From Corylus avellana (lineage: Eukaryota > Streptophyta > Magnoliopsida > Fagales > Betulaceae), in the NCBI RefSeq assembly GCF_901000735.1, contig NC_081545.1, positions 26,255,513 to 26,319,512 of the forward strand: a stretch of DNA of 64,000 nt, written 5' to 3'. Under the pieces are notes generated by a model. The model ran no database searches and was not told the DNA's origin. It saw only the letters and a program-made list of their open reading frames with translations. The first letter of the stretch is position 1. The number at the start of each line of letters is the position of its first letter. Shown here in pieces: positions 36,274 to 56,336 of the stretch. Made by a program: the position numbers and the translations under genes.

Positions 36274-36543
36274 TCACTGAGGTGCCGTTTGGCGAACACC
36301 GACAACATTACGCGGTACTGTTCATAGTAAAAAAAAAATTTAAAAAAATAATAATTGATATAGGATAGTGAACAAGTGGCGTTGAAAAGTAGAAAATTTT
36401 TGTTTTATAGTGATTTATTTTTTATTTGAATAATAGTAAAAAATGAATGATGTGATATAAAAGTAAAAATGTTTTTATTTTGATTTTTTTTTGAAAAAAA
36501 AAAAGTGAATAGTGTGGGAGAGTGATGTTATTTAACAAACAAG

Positions 36544-36643
36544 NNNNNNNNNNNNNNNNNNNNNNNNNNNNNNNNNNNNNNNNNNNNNNNNNNNNNNNNN
36601 NNNNNNNNNNNNNNNNNNNNNNNNNNNNNNNNNNNNNNNNNNN
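36544..36643. other. Assembly gap, 100 N
   Basis: Exactly 100 N, between the inverted OPR fragment contig and the contig carrying the 5' half of OPR copy A. Confidence 0.98.
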
Positions 36644-40725
<4,082 letters not shown>

Positions 40726-41242
40726 GTTTGCGAAGTAGCCTTGGGGAATTTGAATTGTCCAAAGTTACCCCTCGTTTAAGTCTGGTGTGTGGTATTATAT
40801 TGTAATATTGTACTAGTGCAAGGACTTAATAATTCCACAGCGCAAGAATTGCACATTTGTTGGTGTTGATCTACCTGTGTGACTCATAATTTGAAATGAC
40901 ATTTGGCTATTACAAGTAATGATTCTTGAGCACGGGAACACTTTGTTAAATTATTATATTTCAGGTCATTTAGTTAAATTGACAATTATACATGTCGAAT
41001 TTTGGTCTTAAAATATCTATCTACATCACAATGGGCCATCTGCAAAATTCTAAATTACACTTGTTGGCCAAAATAGAAAGATATTTAAATTGTTTACTAA
41101 ACTTAACTAAGCAATTGGGACAATAAACATTATCTACCTATAAACTATTGACACGACAGCAAACTTTGGAGAGAAAGCTTTGGCAGCTGTTGTTCTTTTA
41201 GGGGGTGGGGTTGCATAAGGTTGTTTTAGGAGATATACAGGC

Positions 41243-41419
41243 ATTGAAAATAGAAAGAAAAATTGGAGTAGGTACAATCCGTTGATTGAAGATGCCAGAG
41301 TTATTCTGAACAATTTAGAAGGGTGGCAAGTTAATCATGTTAGAAGAGGAGCAAACGAGACAACTCACAAACTTGCAAAGGAAGCCCTACAAGAAATTAG
41401 AGACCAAGTTTTTAATTGA
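41243..41419 (+). pseudogene. RNase H C-terminal fragment of a LINE, behind OPR copy A
   Basis: The frame gives LIEDARVILNNLEGWQVNHV, then RRGANETTHKLAKEAL and a stop. This resembles the C-terminal helix region of RNase H in plant non-LTR elements (pattern VRRGAN--AH-LAK-A). The catalytic part is absent. A related fragment stands behind copy B at 51311-51418, so the insertion predates the duplication. Confidence 0.65.
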
Positions 41420-41566
41420 AGATTTTGTATACAAATTTTACAAATGCTCACGATCAAACATAGAAAGTAGCATTAAAAAAAAAAAAAAAAATCATAGTAA
41501 AATTATCACAGTCTAACATTTGTTGTATAACTATGTTGGGGACAAAACCTTTCATGGGTCCCACTC

Positions 41567-41737
41567 GAGTAATACTAGAAGTCACTCCTGTGTCCATTCA
41601 ATAATGATATGGCTCTTAATATCACCATTGAGTGTGTTATGGATCATTATTAGATTGAGATCAAATTGTGATTTTAAAAGTCACCTCATTTTTAGAGAAA
41701 TATAAGAGTGATACAAAAGTGACTTCTATAATTACTC
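41567..41737. mobile_element. MITE, 171 bp, with perfect 9-bp target duplication
   Basis: The ends are GAGTAATACTAGAAGTCACT and, inverted, GAGTAATTATAGAAGTCACT. It is flanked by GTCCCACTC at 41558-41566 and 41738-41746. The same element lies behind OPR copy B at 51660-51827. Confidence 0.85.
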
Positions 41738-42136
41738 GTCCCACTCACTTGAAAAAACACATGACAACTATTGCATCCACCAAGTTCTCTCTATTTGATA
41801 TTGATATTCATCATAATCTCATTTAAAGAGATTTACACATTTCAAGTTCTCTCAACTCTGATACTCCAACATAGCCATCCCACATATCCCACTCTTAGCC
41901 TCCCCTAAAAACCCTACCTTAGCACTTTATTTCACTCCAAATAAACATGTTAACTTAAGTATCATAGTGTTTCCGTCCCTCTGAGGATCGATGGATCCAA
42001 TGACAACCTTTTATTTTTCAAATAGTATATCGCATGTCCAGCCATACGAAACCGCTTTAAGAAACTATAATAGTATCTTAAAAAGAAAAGAAAACCAAAT
42101 TGTAGCATCAAAAAGTTAAAAGAGTTCGTAACCAAG

Positions 42137-43468
42137 GGGGCGTTTGGCAACAGCCTTGGGGCCAACCTCAACACTATGTTTGTCTTTTTCTGAATATGAC
42201 TTTACACTTTTGCCCTTATTATATTTCTCCCAAAACTTGGCTTTCAGCAGTGTATGTTTTCCCCCAACATCTCAAATTCCTTCAGCCCGTTCTCCCTCTT
42301 CGTGGCTTCTCCTGAACGCCTGAATCACCCGTCCCCCTTCGAAAATACCGGCTGCCGTTTCACCCCCCACCCCTCCCGAAAATACAGGCTCAGTCGTTCC
42401 CGTTTCACCGTGGCTTCAGCGTATGCTCTGTTTCAAGCAGGGGGAAAATCAGTGCCCGTCCACAAGGTAAGTGCCTGAATTTCCTTTTCTTTTTCTCCCC
42501 CCGTGTCGTTCTTTTTTGAATTCCTTTCGGTTTTGTTGGTTTTTCCTCAGAATTTGGGGCCATTGTTGCTGGCGTTTTGGTTGCTGTTTGGATGTTTCAA
42601 GGGTTCAAAAAATTTTGGGTTTATTTTTTAGGGTTTCCATTATAGTTTAAACGGGGTTAGACCCATTGGATGAGGGTTTTCGTTTGGAAATTTTGGATGT
42701 GTTGTGATTTTGTTGATTTTGGGTTGAAATTATTGTAGTTGGTTGTAGTGATTTTCGGTTGTTGATGCTATATTGTACCTACATTGGGTTTTATGATAGG
42801 ATTTGTAGTTGTTGATTTTGGGTTCAAAATGGTGTGGGTTTACTTGCGATTTCGGGTGTTAGGAGCCGTGTTGATGGCTGAGAATGGGTGGAGAAAAACG
42901 ACCCAAAACAAAATTTCACCGGCCCCTACAGAGTGTGTGTTTATTATGTTTTTCTTTTTTTGTAATCTGTTTCTGCTTCTGGCCTGTAATTTGAGTGATA
43001 ATTATATGTTTACTGCCTTGATTTCTTGTTATCTATCAAGCAGCTAATCTCAAAACAGTAAAAATTTTCTGTTTCAAAGAGCGTAAAAGTTTTAAGTCGA
43101 GCATCATAAAATTGTGGTCGTGTGTTTTATGTTTTATATGTGTATTTGATATGGCAGTTGGGGGGCGGCAGTGAGTATGTCCTTTGAATTCTATCAATCA
43201 TATGAGAAATTTTTCCCCACAGCGGGGAGAGGAAATCAGGAGATGGCTTCCTTTAGGCAGCTTTGGACGCGTGGGAGGGGCACTGTGGGGGAGACGCTGG
43301 CCTGTTTCCTTTGTTCAGCGTGGAAAAGTCACAAAAAAAAGGCATGTTTCAACTTTGGAAGAGAGAGGGGCAAAATGAGAAAAAGTGGGTGTATTTTTTC
43401 TCCAAAAACCGAGCCTTGACCCAGACCCAGAACAGTGTCTGGGTCAAGGCTGTTGCCAAACATAGCCC
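42137..43468. mobile_element. PIF/Harbinger-type DNA element, 1332 bp
   Basis: The terminal inverted repeats read GGGGCGTTTGGCAACAGCC on the left and GGGCTATGTTTGGCAACAGCC from the right. AAG stands at both borders (42134-42136, 43469-43471). The paralogous site behind copy B (about 52080-52110) reads ACCAAGGGACTAATG without the insert, a natural empty site. No transposase is visible, so it is non-autonomous. A GC-rich segment at 42254-42472 ends in a CAAG/GTAAGT splice-donor-like site. A perfect 12-base inverted repeat, CTTGACCCAGAC with its complement, lies next to the right end. Confidence 0.75.
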
Positions 43469-43796
43469 AAGAGACTAATGTCGCCTATTACATGCATAAT
43501 GGAGTCACCTCAGCATTACTTGAATCACATAATCGTATTTATAGTCATATTCCAAATTTATTCCGTACAAACACCAAAAAAAGAAAAAACGAGAAAAGAA
43601 AAAAAGAAAATAGAGGTCAGTGGTCAATACTGGCTGTTGAAGTGTCTGTGAAGGATGGCAGCCATGGCAGACAAGACATGTTGGTTTCTTTTTTTGGTTG
43701 AGGCGTCATCGCAGACATCAATCACATATCATTTGAAAGCACGTGTTATTGCCAAATTGGGATTCATCCTCCATTCATTCTCTATGTATAAATACC

Positions 43797-43814
43797 CAAT
43801 TGGGTAAGGCATGT
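43797..43814 (+). promoter_or_regulatory. Core promoter of the 43.9-kb OPR pseudogene
   Basis: TATAAATACCCAATTGGG, 53 bases before the leader's start codon region, the same core as in the other OPR copies. A CGTCATCGCAGAC motif (43704-43716) lies upstream. Confidence 0.5.
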
Positions 43815-43866
43815 TTTTATTCCCCAACCACACAATTAGTAGCGGAAGAAAACATAAACAATAAAG

Positions 43867-43963
43867 ATGGCTCTTCAAGCTCCCACCATTCCTCTTCTTA
43901 CTCCTTACAAAATGGGGAACTTCAATTCAATCTATGCCATAGGTTTGCACCTTCCAATTTCTG

Positions 43964-43995
<32 letters not shown>

Positions 43996-44535
43996 AAATA
44001 TATATATTTTTTGCCTATAAAAATTATCATTTTTATCTCTCACTTGTAATTATTAACTTCAACTTATTAGAATTTGGACATATATACTACAAAAATGTTC
44101 TAAATGTCCTATTAGAAGAGTATCTTATTTATAGATTAAGCCTAAGCTCGGTTTGAATACTACAAGAGTTGAATTGAATGTCATGTTAAACCAAAAAATG
44201 CTTGCCCTCCCTTCAATAATGCTTTCGTTAGAATTGTTTAGTGTTATCCTTGAAAGCATTCCCTAAACTAAATAGGTATACGTAAAAAAATATGGCTTGT
44301 GATAATCTAAAAGATTAGTCTCACATTGAAAACATATGTTATTCATATTGAGCGGGGGTGGATTTAGTTAATTCATCATTTACTTTCTAATTTCAAATTA
44401 GTTTTGGCACCACTTACCAGATTGAGATTTTATGACGACCATGGCCTCAAGCTATTTGATACTATTCTCAAATAACCTCCAAAGGCCGTCATTTAATAGT
44501 TGAAGCGACTGGAGTTTCAGACACTACTCAAGAGT
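43867..44535 (+). pseudogene. 12-oxophytodienoate reductase pseudogene (exons 1-2 only)
   Basis: Exon 1 starts MALQAPTIPLLTPYKMGNF, close to copy C, but a 5-base tandem duplication (TTCAA) near 43920 shifts the frame just before its end. Exon 2 remains as about 44399-44535: LAPLTRLRFY and [12 protein letters not shown] wording can be read, but the acceptor AG is lost (AAATTAG for TTTTCAG) and sequence inside is altered. Downstream, homology to OPR stops near 44574 and switches to the copied eEF1B gamma promoter. Exons 3-5 are absent. Confidence 0.8.
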
Positions 44536-44573
44536 AATTTTAACTATATTAATAGTTTGGCAAGTTTATGACT

Positions 44574-44619
44574 GTTATTATTATACGATTCAGCAAAGAC
44601 TAAATCGTATAATAATAAC
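44574..44619. repeat. Perfect 17-bp inverted repeat at a duplication junction
   Basis: GTTATTATTATACGATT, a 12-base loop, then its exact complement. The right arm and loop exist in the parent eEF1B gamma flank (about 31545-31570). The left arm does not, beyond its final three bases, so it was made at the junction. Confidence 0.85.
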
Positions 44620-45380
44620 CCACATACATATCTAAATGACAACAAAGTATAAACTAAAATAGAAATTTGTTCATTTCAAAAAAAAAAAAAGAAGAAATTT
44701 GTTTAACAAAAAACAAAGATATAGATGAGAGAGAGACTCTTGAGAACATACCAGAACCATGGCTTAGCAAAGATCCTTTGCACTCTTTGAGATGTGGTAT
44801 GAGAGAGAGAGAGAGGTTTAGGGTTTGCGTGGAGAGAAATATAGGGGCGGTGATTGGTGAGGGATCTAGTCTAGTGTTTACGACTTACAGTTTACACACC
44901 ATGGGTGAGATATCCATACGCAAATTTGACAGGCCCATTTGCGAAAGGAATACCTAGTGATTTACTATAAGACTTCTTGGGTTGACCCAAAGGAAAAGAG
45001 ATATTATAAAACGGACATAAATTTTCTCCAAATTGCAATGAAGGAAGTTTCCTCCAACTAACCTCTAAAATTGCCATTTGTCACATAAACATGTGAGAGA
45101 CACATGTTTTTTAAATACAATAATAGACACCCACGATTAACTCTCTTCCGTCTAAAGTCCATCTTCAACGTGTATCTCTTTTTCTCACAAGGGCTCAACT
45201 TCTCTCTCATAAACCAGAAAAAGAAAAAATAGTTTCGCCCTTTTCGTCGGGACCTAGTTAGGACTCTACTTGGACCGAGTCGGGACTCGCTAGACCCGGC
45301 CAGTCACCATTGGAACTTGGCCGGGACATTTTTCGTAATTTAAAGTTTAACATATATTGTGATTTTTCTTACGCGCCAAA
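44590..45380 (-). pseudogene. Copied promoter and 9-base first exon of eEF1B gamma
   Basis: Matches 31545-32550 with scattered changes. The first coding exon is 44752-44760 (minus), now ATG GTT CTG (Met-Val-Leu instead of Met-Ala-Leu), followed by an intact GT donor. No further eEF1B gamma exons follow. The telo box of the parent is altered to AAACACTA here, but another AAACCCTAAA lies in the leader near 44817-44826. The Tourist-like MITE of the parent is absent. Confidence 0.8.
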
Positions 45381-45385
45381 CACCG

Positions 45386-47032
45386 AAAAATGATTTCTAA
45401 AAAATCATTTTTTAGAAAAAACATTTGATGTCGAAACAAACAAAGCTAATGTTTTTTTTTTTTTTTAGCTATTTTGATTAGTAAGTTTGGTGAGAAGGCC
45501 GTAAATGCTCTCATAACGCTATTAACTTAAAATATTGGAGCTATCTCCCGCCAGCACCATCGAGAGGCTCTAATTCTCGCAATTTTTTTTTTGTTTTTTT
45601 TTTCTTTCTTACATGTGCAAAATATTGGTACTAAGAAATTGTTGTACCAATTTTGGTATTGATTATTGTTGGACAATCTTAAATTTATGCGTTGCAATGG
45701 ATCATATCTATCATCACATGTTCAAACTGGTATTGAGTATTAATTATCTAATGCTGCAATATTCTTGCAATCAATACTTTATACTTGTGACCATTCCCTT
45801 GGATTTGTTGATTTAATTAAACACCTATTTAGATCCTAAAACCTAACTCTAGATCTTGTTACGTCTATTTCGTTTTTTCATGAATCTCTACACACCTTAC
45901 GTCCAAATTCATAGCAATGAGGGGCTCCATGAAAGCGACAGTTTTTTTTTTTTTTTTTTTTCGTACAAGCTGTTCAATTTTATTTATGCCTCGCAAAAGT
46001 AGTGGTACATTGAATGTCCACGTGGTTGGATTTTGTAATAAGAATTGCTACACGTATTTTATTTTTATTTTTATTCTCTTTTTTGCCATTTCTTCCTCTC
46101 ATATTTTCTCTGTTCTTTTTTGTTTTAATTCGGTACAAATTATATTTATTCCAATAATAGTTTAACAAAGACATTTCAATATATTGTACAAATAAAAAAA
46201 AGAAGTTAAAAAAAATTTCACTTGTGCAAATGACAAAAGAAGTTTACTATATTTTGAGGGGTACGCAGAATATAAGATTTTAGACGTGTGGAAAATATAT
46301 ATATATATTATAAAGATATTTTAATAACATTTAAGAAACATTATGAGGCTTGATTCCGCCCATTGATTACATGAATAAGCAAAGCAAGCTCAACTTTATA
46401 GTAGAAAATAGCTTCAGATATATATTTTTTGGACGCACTCTTTTGTAGTTTCGTTCAATGAAATTTACTGTCGACAATTGGAACTCGTTAAAAGTCATTA
46501 TCGATCGTTGCCATCGGGGTTCACCAACCCTTTTTGGCCGGTGACCATTGTTTGTTGTCGCTAATTTTTCATACGAGCCAAAGCTGAAAAAATAGTATTT
46601 TTTATGAAAAATTAATTTCGCTAAAAATAATTTTTAAGGATAAAACATTTTATGTTTTAACAAACTGTCTTAATTTAAAATTATACTATTTCTATAAAAT
46701 TATAAAAGCAGCAGAGCCCAACTATTATTGGTTCAGCGGTCAATGCTGGCGTCTTAAAGTTTGTGATGGAGGCTGATCCATCGGACGGCGCCATCCGCAG
46801 CTACCCACCCCGAAACGTCATGGCAGACATCACCGACAGTAAAAAGGTCAGGAAAAGCATTTATTATTATGCGTTATTGTCCAATTGATTTTATTTTTCA
46901 TGTTTTTGCAACCCTTTGCGCTTGTATAAATATCCAATTGGGTATTGCGCACTTTTCATTTCCACCTGTCTTGGAAGGCAAAGTACAAGCGCACAAGTTG
47001 AAGAACAGGAAAACGAATAGATTCATTTAGAA
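45386..47032 (+). other. Upstream region of OPR copy B
   Basis: Long AT-rich 5' flank shared with copy A (36644-38330). It contains poly-T runs and, near the gene, a TGACG-type motif (CGTCA at 46816-46820, within CGTCATGGCAGAC) and the core promoter. No coding exon is visible. Confidence 0.6.
46925..46942 (+). promoter_or_regulatory. Core promoter of OPR copy B
   Basis: TATAAATATCCAATTGGG about 100 bases before the start codon, identical to copy A. Confidence 0.6.
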
Positions 47033-50770
<3,738 letters not shown>

Positions 50771-51310
50771 GTTTGTGAAGGAGCATTGGGAAATTTAAAT
50801 TGTCCAAAATTGCCTCTCATTTAAGTCAAGTTATTATATTGTAATATTGTACAAGTGCAAGGACAATTCTTAATAATTCCACAGCGTAAGAATTGCACAT
50901 TTGTTGGTGCTGATCTACCTGTGTGCCTAATTACTCATAATTTGAAATGCATTTGGCTATTACAAGTAATGATTCTTGAGCATGGGAACACTTTGTTAAA
51001 ATTATTATATTTCAGGTCATTTAGTTAAATTGACAAGCATACATGTTGAATTTTGGTCTTAAAAGATCTATTTACATCTTAATGGGCCATCTGCAAAATT
51101 CTAAATTACACTTGTTGGCCAAAAATAGAAACATATTTAAACTGTTTACTAAACTTAAGTAAGCAATTTGGACAATAAACATTATCTACCTATAAACTAT
51201 TGACACGTCAGCAAATTTTCAAGAGAAAGCTTTGGCCATCGTTGTTCTTTGTAGGGGGTGGGGTTGCAGAAGGTTGTATTAGAAGGAGATACTCTTCAAG
51301 TTGTAAAGTG

Positions 51311-51418
51311 ATTGAAAATAGAAGGAAAATTTTGAGTTGGTACAATCAGTTGATTAAAGATGCCAGAGTTATTCTGAATAATTTAGAAGGGTGGCAAGTT
51401 AATCATGTTAGAAGATGA
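51311..51418 (+). pseudogene. RNase H fragment of a LINE, behind OPR copy B
   Basis: ARVILNNLEGWQVNHVRR then a TGA where the copy behind A reads GGA. Homology continues to about 51480. This is the same remnant as at 41243-41419 and marks the shared downstream flank. Confidence 0.6.
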
Positions 51419-51659
51419 GCAAACGAATGCAGTTCGCAGACTTGCAAAGAAGCTCTACATGAAATTGGATAACAAGTTTTGATTGATAAAATGTTGTTTA
51501 CAAAATTTAACATTATTCCAATTTTGTATACAAATTTTACAAATGCTCACGATCAAACCTAGAAAGTAGCATTAAAAAAAAAAATCATAGCAAAACTATC
51601 AGAGTCTAACATTTCTTGTATAATTATGTTGGGGATAAAACCTTCCATGAGTCCCTCTC

Positions 51660-51827
51660 GAGTAATACTAGAAGTCACTTTTGTGTCCCTCTAATGATGA
51701 TATGGGTCTTAAAATCACTATTAGGCTTGTGATTGATTAATAGATTTTGATCAAATTGTAATTTTAAAAGCTACTTGATTTTTTTAGGGACACAAAAATG
51801 ATATAAAAGCGACTTCTATAATTACTC
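51660..51827. mobile_element. MITE behind OPR copy B
   Basis: Same element as 41567-41737. The right-hand copy of its 9-base target duplication is missing (the sequence passes from ATTACTC straight to ACTTG). Confidence 0.7.
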
Positions 51828-52164
51828 ACTTGAAAAAAAACCATAGGATAACAATTGCATCCACCAAGATCTCTCAACTTGATCAAACATCCCACATATC
51901 CCACTCTTAGCCTCCCCAAAATCCTGCCTTATCAATTTATTTCACTCCAAATAAACATGTTAACTTAAGTATTAGAGTGTTTCCATTCCTTAATGACTTT
52001 TTGTTTTTGGTTCAGCCATACGAAAAACTGCTTTAACAAACCATAACAATATCTTAAAAAGAAAAGGAAAAGAGTCGGTCACCAAGGGACTAATGTCGCC
52101 TATTACATGTATAGTGGAGTCACCTCAGCATTACTTGAATCACATAATCATATTTATAGTCATA

Positions 52165-53464
52165 GGTAAAGTGAAAATATAATCTAATTTATGTATAAAA
52201 AAATATTTAGTACATCACTAATATTTTTTTGTCTTGATATTATCATAAATTCTTTTTTTTTTACCATCCTAAAACTCTAGCCCTCATTTGGTCATCATTT
52301 ACCACCGAAATCTCATAGAGTTATACGACTTTAATAAGTGCGATTTTAAAAATTGCGTTTTTAAAAATTACGTTTTTAAAATCGCTACTTTTTAAAATTG
52401 TACAGGTGTTTGGTAAAATATACTAAAAAGTATTTTTTTTTTATCAATTGAGTGTTTGGATAACATTAGCATATAATTGCGGTTTCATGACCAAATTACC
52501 AATAAGGATGAACAAGACAGAGAGGATGAAGGAAAAAAAAAAAAGAAAAGAAGGGTTTTAATATATTTTAGGTGGGTATTTTTGGTATTTTTTTCATTCC
52601 CGTTCTAAAAAAGGTAACTATTGCGCCAAATATCTTTTTAATAGAAATCGTGATTTTGTTTTAAATTTGCACTTTTTCAAATAAACACCCTATAATCAGC
52701 TTATGGAAATCGCAGATTTTTTTGCAATTTTAAAATTTGTGTTTTTAAAATCGCAATCCCAAACACCCTAAAGTTGCGATTTGGTTTAAAATCGCAGATT
52801 ATTTTTTTAAAAACACACTCCCAAACGCACCCTTATTTGGGAAACATATTTTTACCAACTCAACTCAATTCTTTTCTAAATTCACGTTTGGCAACTTTTT
52901 AATCTCAATTCAACTCAACTAAAAAAATTTCAACTTAACTCAAAAATTTTCAACTTAACTAATAAGAATTATAAATAAACATTTTTAAAATATATAAATA
53001 GTTAGGGGTGGCCGAACCACCACTAAGAGTATGGGGGTGGCTCGGCCATCCCCAAGCAGTTTTTGGGCAACCCCAAAATTGTTGTTGGTGGTGGCTCGGC
53101 TACCCCCATCAGTTTCAAGGGTGGTTGATCCACCCCCTAGTGGTGGCTCAGCCACCCCTAAACACCTGGGGTGGCTGATCCACTCCTTGGTGGTGGTCCG
53201 GCACCCCTAGGAGTGGTTCAAAACTACCCCTAATATATATATATATTAAATTTTAAATTTTGTTTTTTAATATTTTAATATTTTTTTAATTATATATATA
53301 TTTTTTATAATATATCTTTAAGTTTTTTAATCACCGTCCAATTATAATCTCAACTTTTTTTTTTTTTTTTCATATTCACAATCAAAAAAAGAAAAAGAAA
53401 AAGAAAGTTGAGTTCACTAAAAAAAATCGAGCCCTCTTCTCCTTGCCTTGTTAAATTAAAAATT
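52165..53464. other. Cluster of MITE-like insertions
   Basis: Compared with the flank at about 43550, some 1.8 kb of extra DNA separates GTCATA (52165) from TGTACAAACACC (53931). It includes an element with CCCTCATTTGGT / inverted AAATAAGGGTGCG ends (about 52279-52838), rich in AAAATCGC repeats. A GC-rich GGTGGC/GCCACC island (52998-53230) follows in AT-rich surroundings. No gene is visible. Confidence 0.5.
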
Positions 53465-53894
53465 GGAAAAATTACACTTTACCCCCTCAAAGTTTGGGGC
53501 GATTTTCAATTCGACCACCAATGTTTCAATTTTTGCAATGCAACCCCCAAACTTGAAATTTTTTTTTTAATTCGACTAATTTCATCCAAAATTTCCCATA
53601 TTGCCCCTAATTTTTTTTTTTACTTTTTTATTTTTTATAAAAAAAAAAGAAAAAAAAAGAAGAAAATTTGGGGGTTGCAAAAATGGCCATATGGCCAAAG
53701 GGGTGGCCGTAATATTTTTTTAAAATTTTTTTATAAAAAAAAAAAAAATAGGGACAATATGAAAATTTTTGGATAAAATTGGTTGAATTGAAAAAAAATT
53801 TACAAGTTTGAGAGGATACATTGCAAAAATTAAAACATTGGTGGTTGAATTAAAAATTGCCCCAAATTTTAGGGGGAGTAAAATGTGCTTTTCC
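53465..53894. mobile_element. Foldback element, 430 bp, with small GGCC-rich core
   Basis: Arms of about 130 bases: left GGAAAAATTACACTTTACCC, right (inverted) GGAAAAGCACATTTTACTCC, both followed by similar wording (TTTGGGGCGATTTTCAATTC on the left). The core has ATGGCCATATGGCCAAAGGG and GGGTGGCCG. Flanks TTAAAAATT and TTTAAAATT may be a 9-base target duplication. Confidence 0.75.
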
Positions 53895-54818
53895 TTTAAA
53901 ATTTTCAAAAACTTTAAAAAATTATTCTGTACAAACACCCAAAAAAGAATAAACACGTGAACAAACTTAGGTGAGAAATATTACATGTGGACAAGTAAAA
54001 TAAAAAGATGGGGATCAACATAATTGTTGGAGGTCATGATGGGGATCAACATAAAAAATCATATTTAGCTCCTAAGTTTTTATTTAATGTGAATTTAGTC
54101 ATTATGTTCTAATTTCAAGAATATGGTCCTTAATTAAGTTTTGCACAGATTTTAAATAGGTCTCTCTCTATCATTTTTCTGTACGTTTCAATGGACACAC
54201 CAACGTTCATATCAACACTTAATATCAATGTTGTATCATTAAGAGCTAAGCCAACCTTAAAAATAATAATAATAATAATAATAGAAACAAAACAAGAGGC
54301 CCAATTCCTTGAACAAAACCATATTCGTCACCATTCTAATCTTCTAAATTTATAGCATTAGAAGAAAAACTGTTAATTTTGACGCTGAGATAGACTTTGG
54401 GTACGTAAATTGAGACATATTAAACATATAGAAAATTGTTAGAGGAACCAGTTTAAAATTTGGACAAAACGTGAAGAAGCTCATAATCAAACCCAGTACT
54501 ATTAAATCAAATCCAGTACAAGAATCACTTTCTCAAGCGCAAAACAATACCCATGCCATTTTTCGCCGCACATGGCCAACTGATCAATAATGCGGGTTGT
54601 TCTCAAGCGCAAAACAGTACCCATGCCAATTTTCGCCCCACATGGCCAACTGATCAATAATGTGGGTTGTGACCTTTTTGTCGTCGTGAGAGAGAGGATT
54701 GAAAAATATATATATATTTAAAGAAAGTAGACAGAGAAATAGTTAATCCGTTGGAATTTGTAGTGAAAATTTAGTAGCTAAAATAAAAAAAAATTAAATT
54801 TTGAGTAGCTAAAATCAA

Positions 54819-56336
54819 GGGAAAAATATAAAAAAGTCTCACAAACTACCAGTTGTTTGCAATATAACCCACAATGTTTAAAAGGTACTAAAGTAGCCCC
54901 CAAACTACTAAAATAAATAAAAAATGCCATTTATTTTTTTATATTCCTATAATACCCCTATTCTTTTGTTTGGTATTTTTCACAAAAAGAGAGTAGGATA
55001 TTGACTTCACCACTATCCGCACATCAATGGTTAACCATATTTAATTATAACAATTCATTCTATGCATGTTATAATTTAAACTAGAAAACACATGAAAATA
55101 ATTTCATACAATTAATGGAAGAGCATAACCCATATTTAGTTGGCACGGATCGTCTACCTAAATTACATTAAACTATGGTGTAGTACGATCCGTCTTTCCT
55201 AGGTATGGTCTATCTAGCCCTATTGATTGCATGTCAATTAAGAACCATTGTATAACCATCATTCTTATAATCACAGAAAATAAGAATAATTTAAGTTCAA
55301 TAATAGTAAAATAATTTATAAGACAAGATAAGAATTTTACTAATATTGAATTAGAATTTAAGAACAATTGCATTTAATATGAAGAACAAAAATCAAATAT
55401 AGCAATCCTCAAGGTTATACAATCAACATGCATAAATTGAAAAAACTAGAAATTAAATACAATCAAACCATTGTGCTTGGAAAGGGTTACATCAATACCT
55501 CACAATAGGTTTAGCCGTTCATGATCTTCTAAGATCCACAGACAATTTTACTGAATTTTTACTCTAAAAAGCGGTGTGTCTGTTTATAATGTTTAGAGTC
55601 CTATTTATAGGGATTAGAAAAACCCTAAAAACCCTAGAAACCCTTAGAAAACCGGAGGTCAGTCTCCCAGTCCAATTGGGAGACTGAAAACCAAGTCCAC
55701 GCTGGAAAAGGATTGCTGCCGTGCAATATACGCCCGAGTTCGCTCGAGCCTAGCTGTTATGCGCACGATCCTTGGCCGCAGATGCTCGAGTGCAGGTGCG
55801 CTCGAGCTCAGGAATAGCTGCGCTTCATCTTAGATCCAGAATGCCCAGCTTTTTGCCCTTTTAAGTCCAATTTTCAATGGTTTATCAAATAAGACCTGAA
55901 ACACAAAAATAAAACAAAATCAAACAAATAACAATGTTAAGGAATTATCATATGTAAATTAAGGGGCTTGAATGTGCAACATTCGGCGCTTATCAAAAAG
56001 GAAAAATTTTAAAAAGCCTACCAACCTACCAGTTGTTTGCAATATAACCCCCAATGTTTAAAATGTATTAAAGTAGCCCCCAAACTACCAAAATGTATAA
56101 GAAATGCCACTTATTTTTTATATTCCTATAATACCCCTATTCTTTTGTTTGGTTTTTTTTAACAATTATTTTATTTGTTAAAAGAATAGGGGTATTATAA
56201 GAATATAAAAAAAAAATAAGTGGCATTTTTTATACATTTTGGTAGTTTAATTTGGGGGTTAATTTAATACCTTTTGAATATTGGGGGGCTATATTACAAA
56301 CAACTAGTAGTTTGGGGTGTTTTTTTATATTTTCCC
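54819..56336. mobile_element. Foldback element with duplicated left arm and about 1-kb insert
   Basis: A left arm (54819-54985, ACTACCAGTTGTTTGCAATA) occurs again at 55998-56160, followed by the matching right arm ending at 56336. Between the two left arms lies about 1 kb of other DNA. That insert has a minus-strand TATAAATAGG near 55599 and ends CGGCGCTTATCA, possibly LTR-derived, with no coding frame. The paralogous element at 62155-63478 has one left arm only. Confidence 0.55.

Noticed and set aside
42254..42478. Stand-alone protein gene of 74 codons
   Set aside because: It lies inside the Harbinger-type element, has no family likeness, and is better seen as a possible captured exon.
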